Shown here piece after piece: positions 28,552 through 39,142 of a DNA stretch of 57,068 nucleotides; position 1 is the stretch's first letter, and each line of letters starts with the position of its first letter. The stretch is from an uncultured bacterium (lineage in GTDB: Bacteria > Nitrospirota > Thermodesulfovibrionia > Thermodesulfovibrionales > CALJEL01). The stretch lies in contig CALJEL010000008.1 in NCBI GenBank assembly GCA_938074335.1, forward strand, positions 1 to 57,068, given 5' to 3'. The position numbers were made by a program, and so were the translations under genes. A model generated the notes under the pieces. It searched no databases, was not told where the DNA came from, and saw only the letters and a program-made list of their open reading frames with translations.

Positions 28552-29079
28552 TTGGGTAAGGTCAGACCGCCGGAAAAGGCAGTTCTATTTATGGCGATAC
28601 TTATTAAAGAGCAGGAACTCTTTGAGGAGATGAATCCCCTTTTACAGAAAGAATTTGGAGAGATACTCTTTAAAACCCCTCTTCAGGACTGGAACTGGAC
28701 AGATTATTATAAAGACGAGATGGGAGAGGGAATTAAAAGGGCCTTTATTTTTTTTAAACATGTTATAGACTCTTCAGAACTTTCTGAAATAAAATTAAAG
28801 ACAAATAAGTTAGAGGAAAGATTTTCTGTAAATAATAAGAGAAGGGTAAATCTTGATCCAGGCTATATCACTCCCTCAAAGGTTGTACTTGCATCAACAA
28901 AAAACTACTGCCACAGGATATACATTGGCAAGGGTATATATGCAGAAATAACCCTTTACTATAAGGATAACTCCTTTAAGCCCCACATTTTTACCTACAG
29001 GGATTATGCTTCTCCTGAGACTATCTCCACCTTTAATACAGTACGAGAGATAATAAAGGACCTTTTTAAGGCACCATGA
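28552..29079 (+). CDS. DUF4416 family protein
   Basis: About 175 aa, a small soluble protein of the DUF4416 family (unknown function). The normal family start is represented by GKVRPPEKAVLFMAILIKEQELFEE, so I take the TTG at 28552 rather than the TTG at 28531 in the track (inside the hairpin) or the ATG at 28591 (which would remove conserved residues). The family motif GYITPSKVVLASTKNYCHRIYI is intact. The Shine-Dalgarno is weak. The next gene overlaps its last 4 nt, so it is probably co-transcribed with the HD-GYP regulator. Confidence 0.78.
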   Translation: MGKVRPPEKAVLFMAILIKEQELFEEMNPLLQKEFGEILFKTPLQDWNWTDYYKDEMGEGIKRAFIFFKHVIDSSELSEIKLKTNKLEERFSVNNKRRVNLDPGYITPSKVVLASTKNYCHRIYIGKGIYAEITLYYKDNSFKPHIFTYRDYASPETISTFNTVREIIKDLFKAP

Positions 29080-30485
29080 AGAGGATACTTGTCGTTGATG
29101 ATGACCCTTTGATAAGACAGCTCTGCAGGGACATCCTCAAAGGTCTCGGATTGGAGATCGCTGATACCGGGAATCCCCTCGAGGCTATTAATCTGTGGAG
29201 CTCCTCTCCCTTTGACCTTATGATAACAGATATAAAGATGCCTGTGATGAGCGGTCTGGAACTGATGGCAAAGATAAAAGAAAAGACACCTGATGCAGCC
29301 TTTGTTGTGATTACCGGTCATGGAGACTACAGCCTTGCAGTTGAGGCAATAAAACTTGGTGTCTATGATTTCATAAACAAACCCTTCAGGAGAGAAGACC
29401 TTGAGATGACCGTAAGAGATGTGATGTATAAACTGGAACTTCTTAACGAGATTAATAGATTGAAGATGTTTACAAGGCTTCACATGGCAAGTAATGAGAT
29501 AATGCACACCTTTGATATAAATACAGCAGTGCGGTTTGGTCTTGAAAACGCACTAAAGGAGACAAGGGCCTCGGAAGGGATTGTCTATCTTTACGATGGT
29601 GATTCAGGAAAATTTAATAAATTATATTCCATCCCTGAAGATCTGGAACTTCCTGATACGCTCTTAAAAAAGGCTATCGAGTCAGATGTCCCGATTATTG
29701 AGGATGGGAGTGTTACTGCCGCTATAGGCTCACTGAAAAGGACACTTGGTGTCCTTGGTGTCAGATATATTAATGAAAGATCTGGCTCTGCTGATCCTGA
29801 GGTTGTGGCTGTTATATCAAGAATACTTGGTATGACGATTGATAACATATTGCTTTTTAAAGACCTGAAAAGAAAGGTCCAGGAGGTAGAAGACCTTTTG
29901 CTGAACATAATAAAAGTCCTGAGCAACGCCCTGGATGCAAAATCTCCCTGGACAAAGGGACATTCAGAAAGGGTATGCAGTTATAGCCTTATGATCGCAG
30001 AGGAGATGGGTCTTGACAGAGAGGCAAAGAGGATTCTTGAGATGGCTGCACTCCTTCACGATATTGGTAAGATTGGCATGTATGATTATATCCTCAATAA
30101 GCCTGATAAATTATTGCCCCAGGAATTTGAGATTGTAAAATTGCATCCCCTAAAAGGAGCTGAAATCCTAAGACCCATAAGTCACCTTCAGGAGGTAATA
30201 AAAGTAATATCCCATCATCATGAACACTATGATGGAAGCGGTTATCCTGATGGCCTCAGGGGAGAAAGCATACCACTTCTTTCAAGGATACTTCAGGTGG
30301 CTGATGCCTTTGATGCCATGACCTCTGAAAGACCCTATAGAAAGATCCCTGGTATTAATAGGGCTATAGAAGAACTAAAATCCTGTTCAGGAAGACAATT
30401 TGATCCCTCTACAGTAGAGGCCTTTATCAGGGCTCTAAACAGGAAAAGAAATTATATGGATATGCGGACCTTTCAGGCAGTATAA
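29076..30485 (+). CDS. Response regulator with GAF-like and HD-GYP domains
   Basis: 469 aa. Receiver domain (1-120, phospho-acceptor Asp in LMITDIKMPVMSG, Lys in FINKPFRR), an intermediate GAF-like region (~135-275) and an HD-GYP phosphodiesterase domain (~285-455) with LLHDIGKIGM, HPLKGAEIL and HHEHYDGSGYPDGLRGE. The HD and GYP motifs are intact, so c-di-GMP hydrolysis is expected when phosphorylated or ligand-bound. No partner histidine kinase is adjacent. Start overlaps the DUF4416 stop. Confidence 0.93.
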   Translation: MKRILVVDDDPLIRQLCRDILKGLGLEIADTGNPLEAINLWSSSPFDLMITDIKMPVMSGLELMAKIKEKTPDAAFVVITGHGDYSLAVEAIKLGVYDFINKPFRREDLEMTVRDVMYKLELLNEINRLKMFTRLHMASNEIMHTFDINTAVRFGLENALKETRASEGIVYLYDGDSGKFNKLYSIPEDLELPDTLLKKAIESDVPIIEDGSVTAAIGSLKRTLGVLGVRYINERSGSADPEVVAVISRILGMTIDNILLFKDLKRKVQEVEDLLLNIIKVLSNALDAKSPWTKGHSERVCSYSLMIAEEMGLDREAKRILEMAALLHDIGKIGMYDYILNKPDKLLPQEFEIVKLHPLKGAEILRPISHLQEVIKVISHHHEHYDGSGYPDGLRGESIPLLSRILQVADAFDAMTSERPYRKIPGINRAIEELKSCSGRQFDPSTVEAFIRALNRKRNYMDMRTFQAV

Positions 30486-30499
30486 AATCTTTTTAAACC

Positions 30500-30761
30500 C
30501 TATTTTGCCATTAGAGAACTGGCAGTCTGCCTCAAGGTCTTTACAATGCGACAAATTTTATTTATTATGTAGCAAAAAGTCTTCACCCAAAAGGTGAAGT
30601 TAGTTATGTATAGTAAGCTTATTAATAGTATTACACTAAGGTGTCGCAGGTAAAAGCCTTTAGAGCACGGGGTGAAGACAAGCTTCACCCCGTGAACCCC
30701 GAAATATGGGCAGACTGCCAGTTTTATTAAAGGCTTTTTATAAATTTCTAATGGCAGATTA
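30500..30761 (+). repeat. Mosaic palindromic intergenic repeat, copy R5 (most complete)
   Basis: Left end CTATTTTGCCATTAGAGAAC; right end CTGCCAGTTTTATTAAAGGC...CTAATGGCAGATTA. Interior: TGCGACA...TGTCGCA complementary arms, a CTTCACCCAAAAGGTGAAG hairpin, the ~120-bp block shared almost unchanged with R1, and a perfect CACGGGGTGAAG/CTTCACCCCGTG hairpin. The 62-aa ORF called here is an artefact. It occupies nearly all of the 310-bp gap between the HD-GYP gene and proB. Confidence 0.88.
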
Positions 30762-30795
30762 CGGTTTAAAATTCCCTCCAGACAAACCCACAGGA

Positions 30796-32893
<2,098 letters not shown>

Positions 32894-32895
32894 CT

Positions 32896-32901
32896 ATTAT
32901 A
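32896..32901 (-). promoter_or_regulatory. -10 box abutting the obgE start (leaderless candidate)
   Basis: TATAAT on the minus strand ends 5 nt before the obgE ATG, placing the expected transcription start at about the initiation codon. The -35 is poor. Confidence 0.5.
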
Positions 32902-32943
32902 TAGTAATGAATGCAGCAGTTACCTACCACCCTCTTTTACTGA

Positions 32944-33136
32944 TAGAAAACTGGCAGGCTGCCTCAGTGAGTTAGTGAATACTAATTCACTAATTCACTA
33001 CTTTAGCTCACTTGCATACAACTCACTACTTTAGTGTAAAATTTTTTCACCTACGAGGTGACGGTCGCTCTATCGCATGGTCGCACTGGTGTGAGGCATA
33101 CCGCACTATTTAAAATATATTTCTATAGGAAGATTA
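32944..33136 (+). repeat. Mosaic intergenic repeat, copy R6 (right end diverged)
   Basis: Left motif TAGAAAACTGGCAGGCTGCC matches the family. The interior is made of GTGAGTTA/CACTAATT octamer-like repeats in opposite orientations, then a CACCTACGAGGTG palindrome and CGCTCTATCGCATGG. The right end only weakly resembles the family end (GAGGCATACCGC...AGATTA). It fills the obgE/HEAT-gene divergent gap. Confidence 0.65.
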
Positions 33137-33154
33137 TGGTAAGACCCCGGGCAC

Positions 33155-33183
33155 TTGACAATAAAGGGGATAACTGATAGTTT
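33155..33183 (+). promoter_or_regulatory. Promoter of the exopolysaccharide-type operon
   Basis: TTGACA (33155-33160) with a 17-bp spacer to TAGTTT (33178-33183), ending 9 nt before the first ATG. No Shine-Dalgarno lies between them, so the first gene may be leaderless or nearly so. Confidence 0.5.
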
Positions 33184-33192
33184 ATCCTATTT

Positions 33193-34428
33193 ATGATACA
33201 GAAAGTCATTATACTAATCGTCAGTCTGATAGTATTTTTAATCCTTCTATTTTTTTTGATAGCTGTCTTTAGAAGGATAAGAGGTGCCAGAAGATACAGG
33301 GAGCTGGATAGAATAAGGGCCTATTATCTCCCCATCCTTCAAGAGAGTTTTAAAAAAGGAGACATCCTCTCAATAATAAATGACCTCATTTCAGAGCCTG
33401 GATCTATAAAATTTAAAGCTATAGAAGAACTTCTTTTTAAACTTAAAGAGAGGTTTCCTGAGCCTGCTAAAGAACTCCTCATAAGGCTTGGTTATGTTAG
33501 TTTCTATGAAAATATGCTTTCTGATAAAAACAGGATCAATAAAGCCACTGCCATTGATAGACTTGGCATAATTGGTCTTGAAACCTCTGCTGACAGACTC
33601 AGCCAGATGCTGAGGTCAGATGACAGGGAGATTATCTCTGTAACTGTAAGGGCTCTTTCCAATATAGGTACACTTGAAGCCCTTGCCTTAATCCTTGATC
33701 ACCTCCCTGGACTTTTTGAGAGATGGTTGATAACGAGGAAGGCTGTTGAGACCGCCCTTTTAAAATTTGGGGACAAGGGCACACCCCTCCTTATACAATA
33801 TGGTAAAACCATATCAAATCCAAAGATAATAGCCATAATACTCGATACACTGAGTCATTTAAATAACAATCAGGCTATAGGGCTTGCCATGGACAATATC
33901 AATCATCCTGATCCTGAGGTAAGGACAAAATCACTTAAGATCATAGAGAGGTTTTCAGACCTGTTAAATGGAAAGGATCTGGAAAAGATTCTATCACTTT
34001 CAAAGGATCCTGCCTGGTTTGTTAGACTTCATGTGGCAAAAATACTTGGAAAGGTCAACAGTAAAAAGGATGTTATAGATTACCTGGGGAAACTCATTAT
34101 GGATGAAAACTGGCAGGTAAGGAATGCAGCAGCATCTGCACTCTCAAAAAAGACTGAAGCCGGTCTTGATTTAATATTGAAGATATTAAAAGGAAAGGAC
34201 CACTATGCAATTGAGAGTTTATGCGAGGAGATTGAAAAGACTGAACTCTGTCGTGTTCTTATATATAATCTTTTAAGCCCTGATGGAGAAGTTTATAAAA
34301 AGTCGAGGGAGATCCTGAAGATCATGAATAATCTCGGGTTTTCAACACCTATTATGGAATATTTACAGACAGGAGATGAAGCTATAGCAATGGAGTTAAA
34401 ACTCCTTCTTTCAGAGAAGGCAGCATGA
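33193..34428 (+). CDS. Membrane-anchored HEAT-repeat protein
   Basis: 411 aa. One N-terminal TM helix (VIILIVSLIVFLILLFFLIAVF) and then a cytoplasmic alpha-solenoid of HEAT-like repeats, for example LVRLHVAKILGKVNSKKDVID-type helices and NWQVRNAAASALSKK. Such repeats usually scaffold protein-protein contacts. Its stop overlaps the start of the GT2 synthase by 4 nt, so it is the first gene of the polysaccharide cluster and probably a synthase partner or regulator. No enzyme motif is seen. Exact partner unknown. Confidence 0.85.
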   Translation: MIQKVIILIVSLIVFLILLFFLIAVFRRIRGARRYRELDRIRAYYLPILQESFKKGDILSIINDLISEPGSIKFKAIEELLFKLKERFPEPAKELLIRLGYVSFYENMLSDKNRINKATAIDRLGIIGLETSADRLSQMLRSDDREIISVTVRALSNIGTLEALALILDHLPGLFERWLITRKAVETALLKFGDKGTPLLIQYGKTISNPKIIAIILDTLSHLNNNQAIGLAMDNINHPDPEVRTKSLKIIERFSDLLNGKDLEKILSLSKDPAWFVRLHVAKILGKVNSKKDVIDYLGKLIMDENWQVRNAAASALSKKTEAGLDLILKILKGKDHYAIESLCEEIEKTELCRVLIYNLLSPDGEVYKKSREILKIMNNLGFSTPIMEYLQTGDEAIAMELKLLLSEKAA

Positions 34429-35822
34429 AGGTAACAACAGCACTTATCCTCGGATTTAATTACTTTGTCGGGATATATTACACCTTTTTTAATATCATAT
34501 ACTCACTCCTTCTCTGCATATCCCTTATAGTAATTATTAAATATACCAAGAGATTGAAATATGCACCGGTAAAGGAGATAAATTACTCGCCAGAGACACC
34601 ACCTGTATCCATATTGATTGCTGCCCGTAATGAAAGGGATGTTATATTAAGAACACTTGAATCTGTATTCTCAATAAATTATCCATTCTACGATGTGATT
34701 GTTATAAATGATGGTTCTGATGATGGCACCCTTGAGCTACTGATTGATAAATTCAAATTAAAAAAAATAGACATGGTTTACAGGAATATCCTTAAAACCG
34801 CTCCTGTAAAGGCCTTTTACTATAATCGTGAATTACCGAATCTCCTTGTTGTAGATAAGGTAAGAAGTGGTAAGGCAGATTCCCTTAACTGCGGGATAAA
34901 TATGAGCAAGGCACCCTATATATGCACCATTGATGCTGACTCAATTGTAGAGCCTGATGCACTCATCAGATTGATGATCCCTGTTATTGAAAGCCCTGTA
35001 CCTGTTGTTGCCTGCGGAGGTGTGGTAAGGGTTCTGAACGGCTCAAGGATAGAAAAAGGCATTGTAAAGGATATAGGTCTTCCGAGAGAAAGACTTCCCG
35101 TATTCCAGATCGTGGAGTACCTGAGGGCATTTCTTTTTGGAAGGGTTGGATGGGATGCCCTGCGTTCCATCCTTATTCTCTCCGGCACATTCTCTCTTTT
35201 TAACAAAAATGCCATTATCTCTGCAGGTGGATTTCACACAAGACATCTTGCAGAAGATATGGAAATTATAGTGAGGCTCCATGAGTATTATAGAAAAAAT
35301 AAAAAACCTTACAGTATTAAATTCATCTCCGATCCCATATGCTGGACAGAGGTACCATCCACACTCAGGGCACTGGCAAGGCAAAGAAGGAGATGGCACA
35401 TGGGCCTTATGCAGAGTATAATAGAATACAGAAAGATGATATTCAATCCATCCTATGGAAGAATCGGGCTTTTAATCTTCCCCTATTATCTATTCTTTGA
35501 GATGCTGGGTCCTCTGGTGGAATTCCTTGGTTACTTAATAGTACCAACCTCCTATTTTCTGGGTCTTTTAAACCTGAATTTTTTCTTACTCTTTCTCCTG
35601 CTTGCCATAATTTATGGGATATTCCTCTCCACAACAGGTATTTTCCTGGAGGAGCTTACCTACAGGAGATACCCTGGATGGGATCATCTTTCAAGGCTTC
35701 TTGTCTATGGGATTCTTGAAAATTTTGGCTACAGGCAGATAAACTCCTTTTTCAGATTCCAGGCAACATTATATTATCTCTGTGGTAAAAGAAAATGGGA
35801 ACATGTTAGGAAAAATGTCTAA
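34425..35822 (+). CDS. Processive family-2 glycosyltransferase (polysaccharide synthase)
   Basis: 465 aa. N-terminal TM region, GT2 domain (VSILIAARNERDVI at ~65; DxD in ICTIDADSIV; AEDMEIIVRL catalytic acid region; QRRRW as the QxxRW product-binding motif near 320), and C-terminal TM helices (~345-430). The combination of DxD, ED and QxxRW with TM segments marks a processive beta-glycan synthase of the PgaC/HasA/NodC type. The polymer is unknown; the adjacent deacetylase suggests a GlcNAc-containing chain. Overlaps the HEAT gene and the next gene. Confidence 0.93.
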   Translation: MKVTTALILGFNYFVGIYYTFFNIIYSLLLCISLIVIIKYTKRLKYAPVKEINYSPETPPVSILIAARNERDVILRTLESVFSINYPFYDVIVINDGSDDGTLELLIDKFKLKKIDMVYRNILKTAPVKAFYYNRELPNLLVVDKVRSGKADSLNCGINMSKAPYICTIDADSIVEPDALIRLMIPVIESPVPVVACGGVVRVLNGSRIEKGIVKDIGLPRERLPVFQIVEYLRAFLFGRVGWDALRSILILSGTFSLFNKNAIISAGGFHTRHLAEDMEIIVRLHEYYRKNKKPYSIKFISDPICWTEVPSTLRALARQRRRWHMGLMQSIIEYRKMIFNPSYGRIGLLIFPYYLFFEMLGPLVEFLGYLIVPTSYFLGLLNLNFFLLFLLLAIIYGIFLSTTGIFLEELTYRRYPGWDHLSRLLVYGILENFGYRQINSFFRFQATLYYLCGKRKWEHVRKNV

Positions 35823-38262
35823 TATAAGATGTTCAATCAAAACCATTTCAGGTAATAAATTTATGAACTATGAGGAACTCGGTTTTCTGGCAATAAATAA
35901 AGGAGATTATCTGGAAGCAATTAATATCTTCAAGAGAGGATTAGAAAAAAAGAAGGATGTCAGACTTTTTTTGGGACTTGGCATTGCTAATTATAAACTT
36001 GAGGATTATAAGACAGCTCGATGGGCCTTATATAAGGCCTTAGAACTAGAACCCAAAAATAAAGAGGCACTGAAGCTTTTATCGGATATTGAATCTCAAA
36101 AAAAACAAACTTGCATTGTACATAAAAAATCTATATTTAGAGTAAATAACAATTATCTTGAAATTCTGGATAGAGAATGGAAAAAGATTTTCTTCAAAGG
36201 TATAAACATCGGGCTTGGGTTACCAGGATACTTCCCAGGCGAATACCCCATAAAAAGGGGTACTTATCTTAAGTGGTTTAAACAAATATGCGACCTGGGA
36301 GCTAATTCTATTAGAATTTATACCATACATCCGCCTTCTTTTTATGAGGCCTTATATCAATTTAATAACGAATCAGAGAAAAAATTATATCTCTTTCAAG
36401 GTATATGGGTAGAGTTACCACAAGGTAATGATTTTTATAATGCACAATATATTGCTGATATTAAAGAAAGTATCAAAAATGCTGTAGAGGTAGTTTTTGG
36501 TAATGCCAACCTTCCTGAAAGGCCGGGATATCCTGAGGGTAAATATGAATTTGATGTATCTTTATACACTGTTGCCTTTATTTTCGGAAGGGAATGGGAA
36601 CCCTGTACTGTAAAAGTGTTTAATGAAACACTTGGAAGAAAATTGAGAGATTATATGGGCAACTTTCTGAGTATTAAAGCTGCAACTCCATTTGAAATAT
36701 GGATAACAGAAATGTGTGATTTTCTCCAAGGATATGAATATGAAAAATATGGGGTATCTCATCCCGTTTCTGTAACCAACTGGCCAACGCTTGATCCGCT
36801 TATTCATCCTTCAGAATCGAACCATGAAGATGAACTCCTACTACAGGGTATAGAAATAAGAAAAGATATATGTAACGAAAACGAAGATATGGAATCCCTG
36901 GACCTTAAACGTATCGAGTCTCATAAAGGAAACGGTTTTTTTATTACATATCATGTCTATCCCTATTACCCTGACTTCATGAATAATGATTATCTCGACA
37001 CACAAAATCCTTATCTTGCTTATCTCAAGACATTAAAGGATCACTATGGTAATATGCCAGTTCTGATTGGCGAGTTTGGTGTGCCAAGCAGTCGTGAAGT
37101 GGCACACTGGCATAGAGATGGATGGCACCATGGTGGTCATAATGAAACAAGACAGGGTGAAATTAACGGACTGCTCATGAAAGCTATATATGAATCAGGT
37201 ATGGCGGGAGGAATTCTTTTTAGCTGGTTTGATGAATGGTATAAGAGAAATTGGTTATTTTTGCCCTATGAGATTCCTGCTGAAAGAAACTGCTTATGGT
37301 TTAACATCCAAGATGCTGAGCAAAATTATGGATTGTTGGCTACCTATCCTAATTATCCAAAGAGAAAAGTAAATTTAGCCGGCTCCAAAGAAGACTGGAA
37401 CGAAGCTCATACCCTTTATGAAAGTAAAGGCCCTTTATTGTTTAGATTTAGCGATGGCTTTGATGAAGCAAGAATGTTAACAAGGTTGCTAGTTCAGCAT
37501 GATGAGGGATTTATTTATTTATTAATTGAAACAAAGGGGAAAATAGACTTTACGCAAGCCAATTATATAGTAGGTCTGGATACTTATTCTTCTGAGTCAG
37601 GAGAATTTTTATTTCCGTTAAAGACTAACCTGTTAAGTCCTATCGGTCTAAAGTTTATAATTCACCTTGCAGGTAAAGAGAAAAGCAGGATTCTAATATG
37701 TCATTCCTATGATAGATACTTAAATATGGAGAGTGGTAAAATCAAGCCTGAGATCTCTGACCAGGGGGCGTGGATAATGATGCAAAACAAAACAAATATG
37801 CGTAGGATAAGTAAAAATGGTAAAAGATTTTATCCATCGCATGTCTTCTCCATGAGCAATCTCAAATTTGGGACCCTTCATAGAAACAGTCCATTTTACA
37901 ACTCACTTGCTGATTTTTTTTACAAAGATAATATAATAGAACTCCGTATCCCGTGGAGTTTAATCAACTTCACAGACCCAAGCTCCAAAATGGTCTTATG
38001 GATGGATCAAAATACCAAAACAAAAAAAACGGAAGGTATAAAGATAATAGTCATCTCCTTCAAACCTGAAAAAGATCATCTATTTGCAAAGGATACAGGC
38101 GCGAAAGATAATATCACGCATTCTCTACCAGAGCCCCTCACAGCAGAAAATGTTAAGACCTATTCTTGGGAAGACTGGGATACTCCAATTTATCATACAT
38201 ATCTTAAAGAGAGTTATCATAAATTTAAAGAATACTTATCCAGGATTCCAGAGGTACTTTGA
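35815..38262 (+). CDS. TPR / GH-A-like TIM-barrel protein with C-terminal beta-sandwich
   Basis: About 815 aa. Start taken at ATG 35815 (overlapping the GT2 stop, with AGGA upstream); ATG 35863 (MNYEELGFLAINKGDYLEAI) is equally possible. Residues ~20-90 contain TPR-like repeats. Residues ~120-520 look like a clan GH-A (beta/alpha)8 hydrolase: GANSIRIYTIHPPSFYEAL, GREWEP as possible acid/base, YHVYPYYP, and VLIGEFGVPSS as possible nucleophile. Residues ~540-815 resemble a CBM9-type beta-sandwich (GFIYLLIETKG, LRIPWSLINF). No signal peptide is visible, odd for a glycosidase. It may trim, transfer or bind the nascent polymer. Confidence 0.75.
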   Translation: MSNIRCSIKTISGNKFMNYEELGFLAINKGDYLEAINIFKRGLEKKKDVRLFLGLGIANYKLEDYKTARWALYKALELEPKNKEALKLLSDIESQKKQTCIVHKKSIFRVNNNYLEILDREWKKIFFKGINIGLGLPGYFPGEYPIKRGTYLKWFKQICDLGANSIRIYTIHPPSFYEALYQFNNESEKKLYLFQGIWVELPQGNDFYNAQYIADIKESIKNAVEVVFGNANLPERPGYPEGKYEFDVSLYTVAFIFGREWEPCTVKVFNETLGRKLRDYMGNFLSIKAATPFEIWITEMCDFLQGYEYEKYGVSHPVSVTNWPTLDPLIHPSESNHEDELLLQGIEIRKDICNENEDMESLDLKRIESHKGNGFFITYHVYPYYPDFMNNDYLDTQNPYLAYLKTLKDHYGNMPVLIGEFGVPSSREVAHWHRDGWHHGGHNETRQGEINGLLMKAIYESGMAGGILFSWFDEWYKRNWLFLPYEIPAERNCLWFNIQDAEQNYGLLATYPNYPKRKVNLAGSKEDWNEAHTLYESKGPLLFRFSDGFDEARMLTRLLVQHDEGFIYLLIETKGKIDFTQANYIVGLDTYSSESGEFLFPLKTNLLSPIGLKFIIHLAGKEKSRILICHSYDRYLNMESGKIKPEISDQGAWIMMQNKTNMRRISKNGKRFYPSHVFSMSNLKFGTLHRNSPFYNSLADFFYKDNIIELRIPWSLINFTDPSSKMVLWMDQNTKTKKTEGIKIIVISFKPEKDHLFAKDTGAKDNITHSLPEPLTAENVKTYSWEDWDTPIYHTYLKESYHKFKEYLSRIPEVL

Positions 38263-38264
38263 CT

Positions 38265-39035
38265 ATGCATATAACCAGAAGAGATTTTTTAAAACTAAGT
38301 GGTGCAATCATTACATTACCCCTGTTGCCAAAGACTCTACTTGCAAACACATCTGTGATACCGGTGCTAATATACCATGATATTTCTATTCACTTCAAGG
38401 ATGAATATACTATCTCACCTGCATTGTTCGCAGCCCAGATGGAGTGGCTTTACTCTAATGGCTATACCACATTAACCTTCAAAGAAATAGAAAATTTTAT
38501 AAAAAAAGGTAAGACTAAGGCCATAATAATCACGTTCGATGATGGATATGCTTCTTTTATGGATTATGCATTTCCCTTATTGAGAGAATATAACTTTAAA
38601 GCAACAATAAATATAATAGGTAAGTATGTAGGTTCCTTTATATGGATGGGTGGCAACAGGCCAATGCTTAGCTGGGATGAATATAGATATATTATTAATA
38701 GCGGGCTCATAGAGCTAGGCTGTCATACTTTTAATCTTCATATAAAAGGAGGGGTAACCACCTTTTCAGATAAGGAATTAAGAAATGACCTCACCTTTTT
38801 TCAGGAGACTATAGAAAAAGAAATAGGAAAAAATACGGAGATATTAGCCTGGCCTTATGGAATATATAACGAGAGGAGTATAAAAATAGCTAAAGAAGCG
38901 GGATTTAAATATATACTAACTTCAAAGGAGGGTTACTTAGTGAAAGAAAGTAAGTTCCACGAAATACCAAGATTAAACATAAACAATAAAATTGATTTAA
39001 TCTCATTCCAGCAATATATAGATAATTACAATTAG
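38265..39035 (+). CDS. Polysaccharide deacetylase (NodB/CE4 family)
   Basis: About 256 aa. Starts at ATG 38265 (not the overlapping TTG in the track). N-terminal TRRDFLKLSGAIITLPLL resembles a twin-arginine signal. CE4 motifs: VLIYHDIS, ITFDDGYASFMDYAFPLL (the metal-binding DD), ELGCHTFNLH (HxxxH-like) and AWPYGIYNERSIKIAKEAGF. Expected to remove N-acetyl groups from an exported glycan, as PgaB does for PNAG. Begins 3 bp after the TPR-glycosidase stop. Confidence 0.9.
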   Translation: MHITRRDFLKLSGAIITLPLLPKTLLANTSVIPVLIYHDISIHFKDEYTISPALFAAQMEWLYSNGYTTLTFKEIENFIKKGKTKAIIITFDDGYASFMDYAFPLLREYNFKATINIIGKYVGSFIWMGGNRPMLSWDEYRYIINSGLIELGCHTFNLHIKGGVTTFSDKELRNDLTFFQETIEKEIGKNTEILAWPYGIYNERSIKIAKEAGFKYILTSKEGYLVKESKFHEIPRLNINNKIDLISFQQYIDNYN

Positions 39036-39142
39036 CAGTGTGCAACTATGCATACTTAATAAGGCTACAGGCTCTTCTTTGAATTTCCTGAACAGACATC
39101 TTTTGGGGATATTAATATAGAGTTTGAATAATGGAGGTACGA

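Noticed and set aside
28501-28560. Rho-independent terminator after the TlpA-like gene
   Set aside because: Stem is excellent but no U-tract follows and the sequence matches the dispersed repeat; terminator role left unclaimed.
38265-39035. PgaB proper
   Set aside because: Only the CE4 deacetylase domain is present; the GH153-like C-terminal domain is absent, so I call it PgaB-like in role only.
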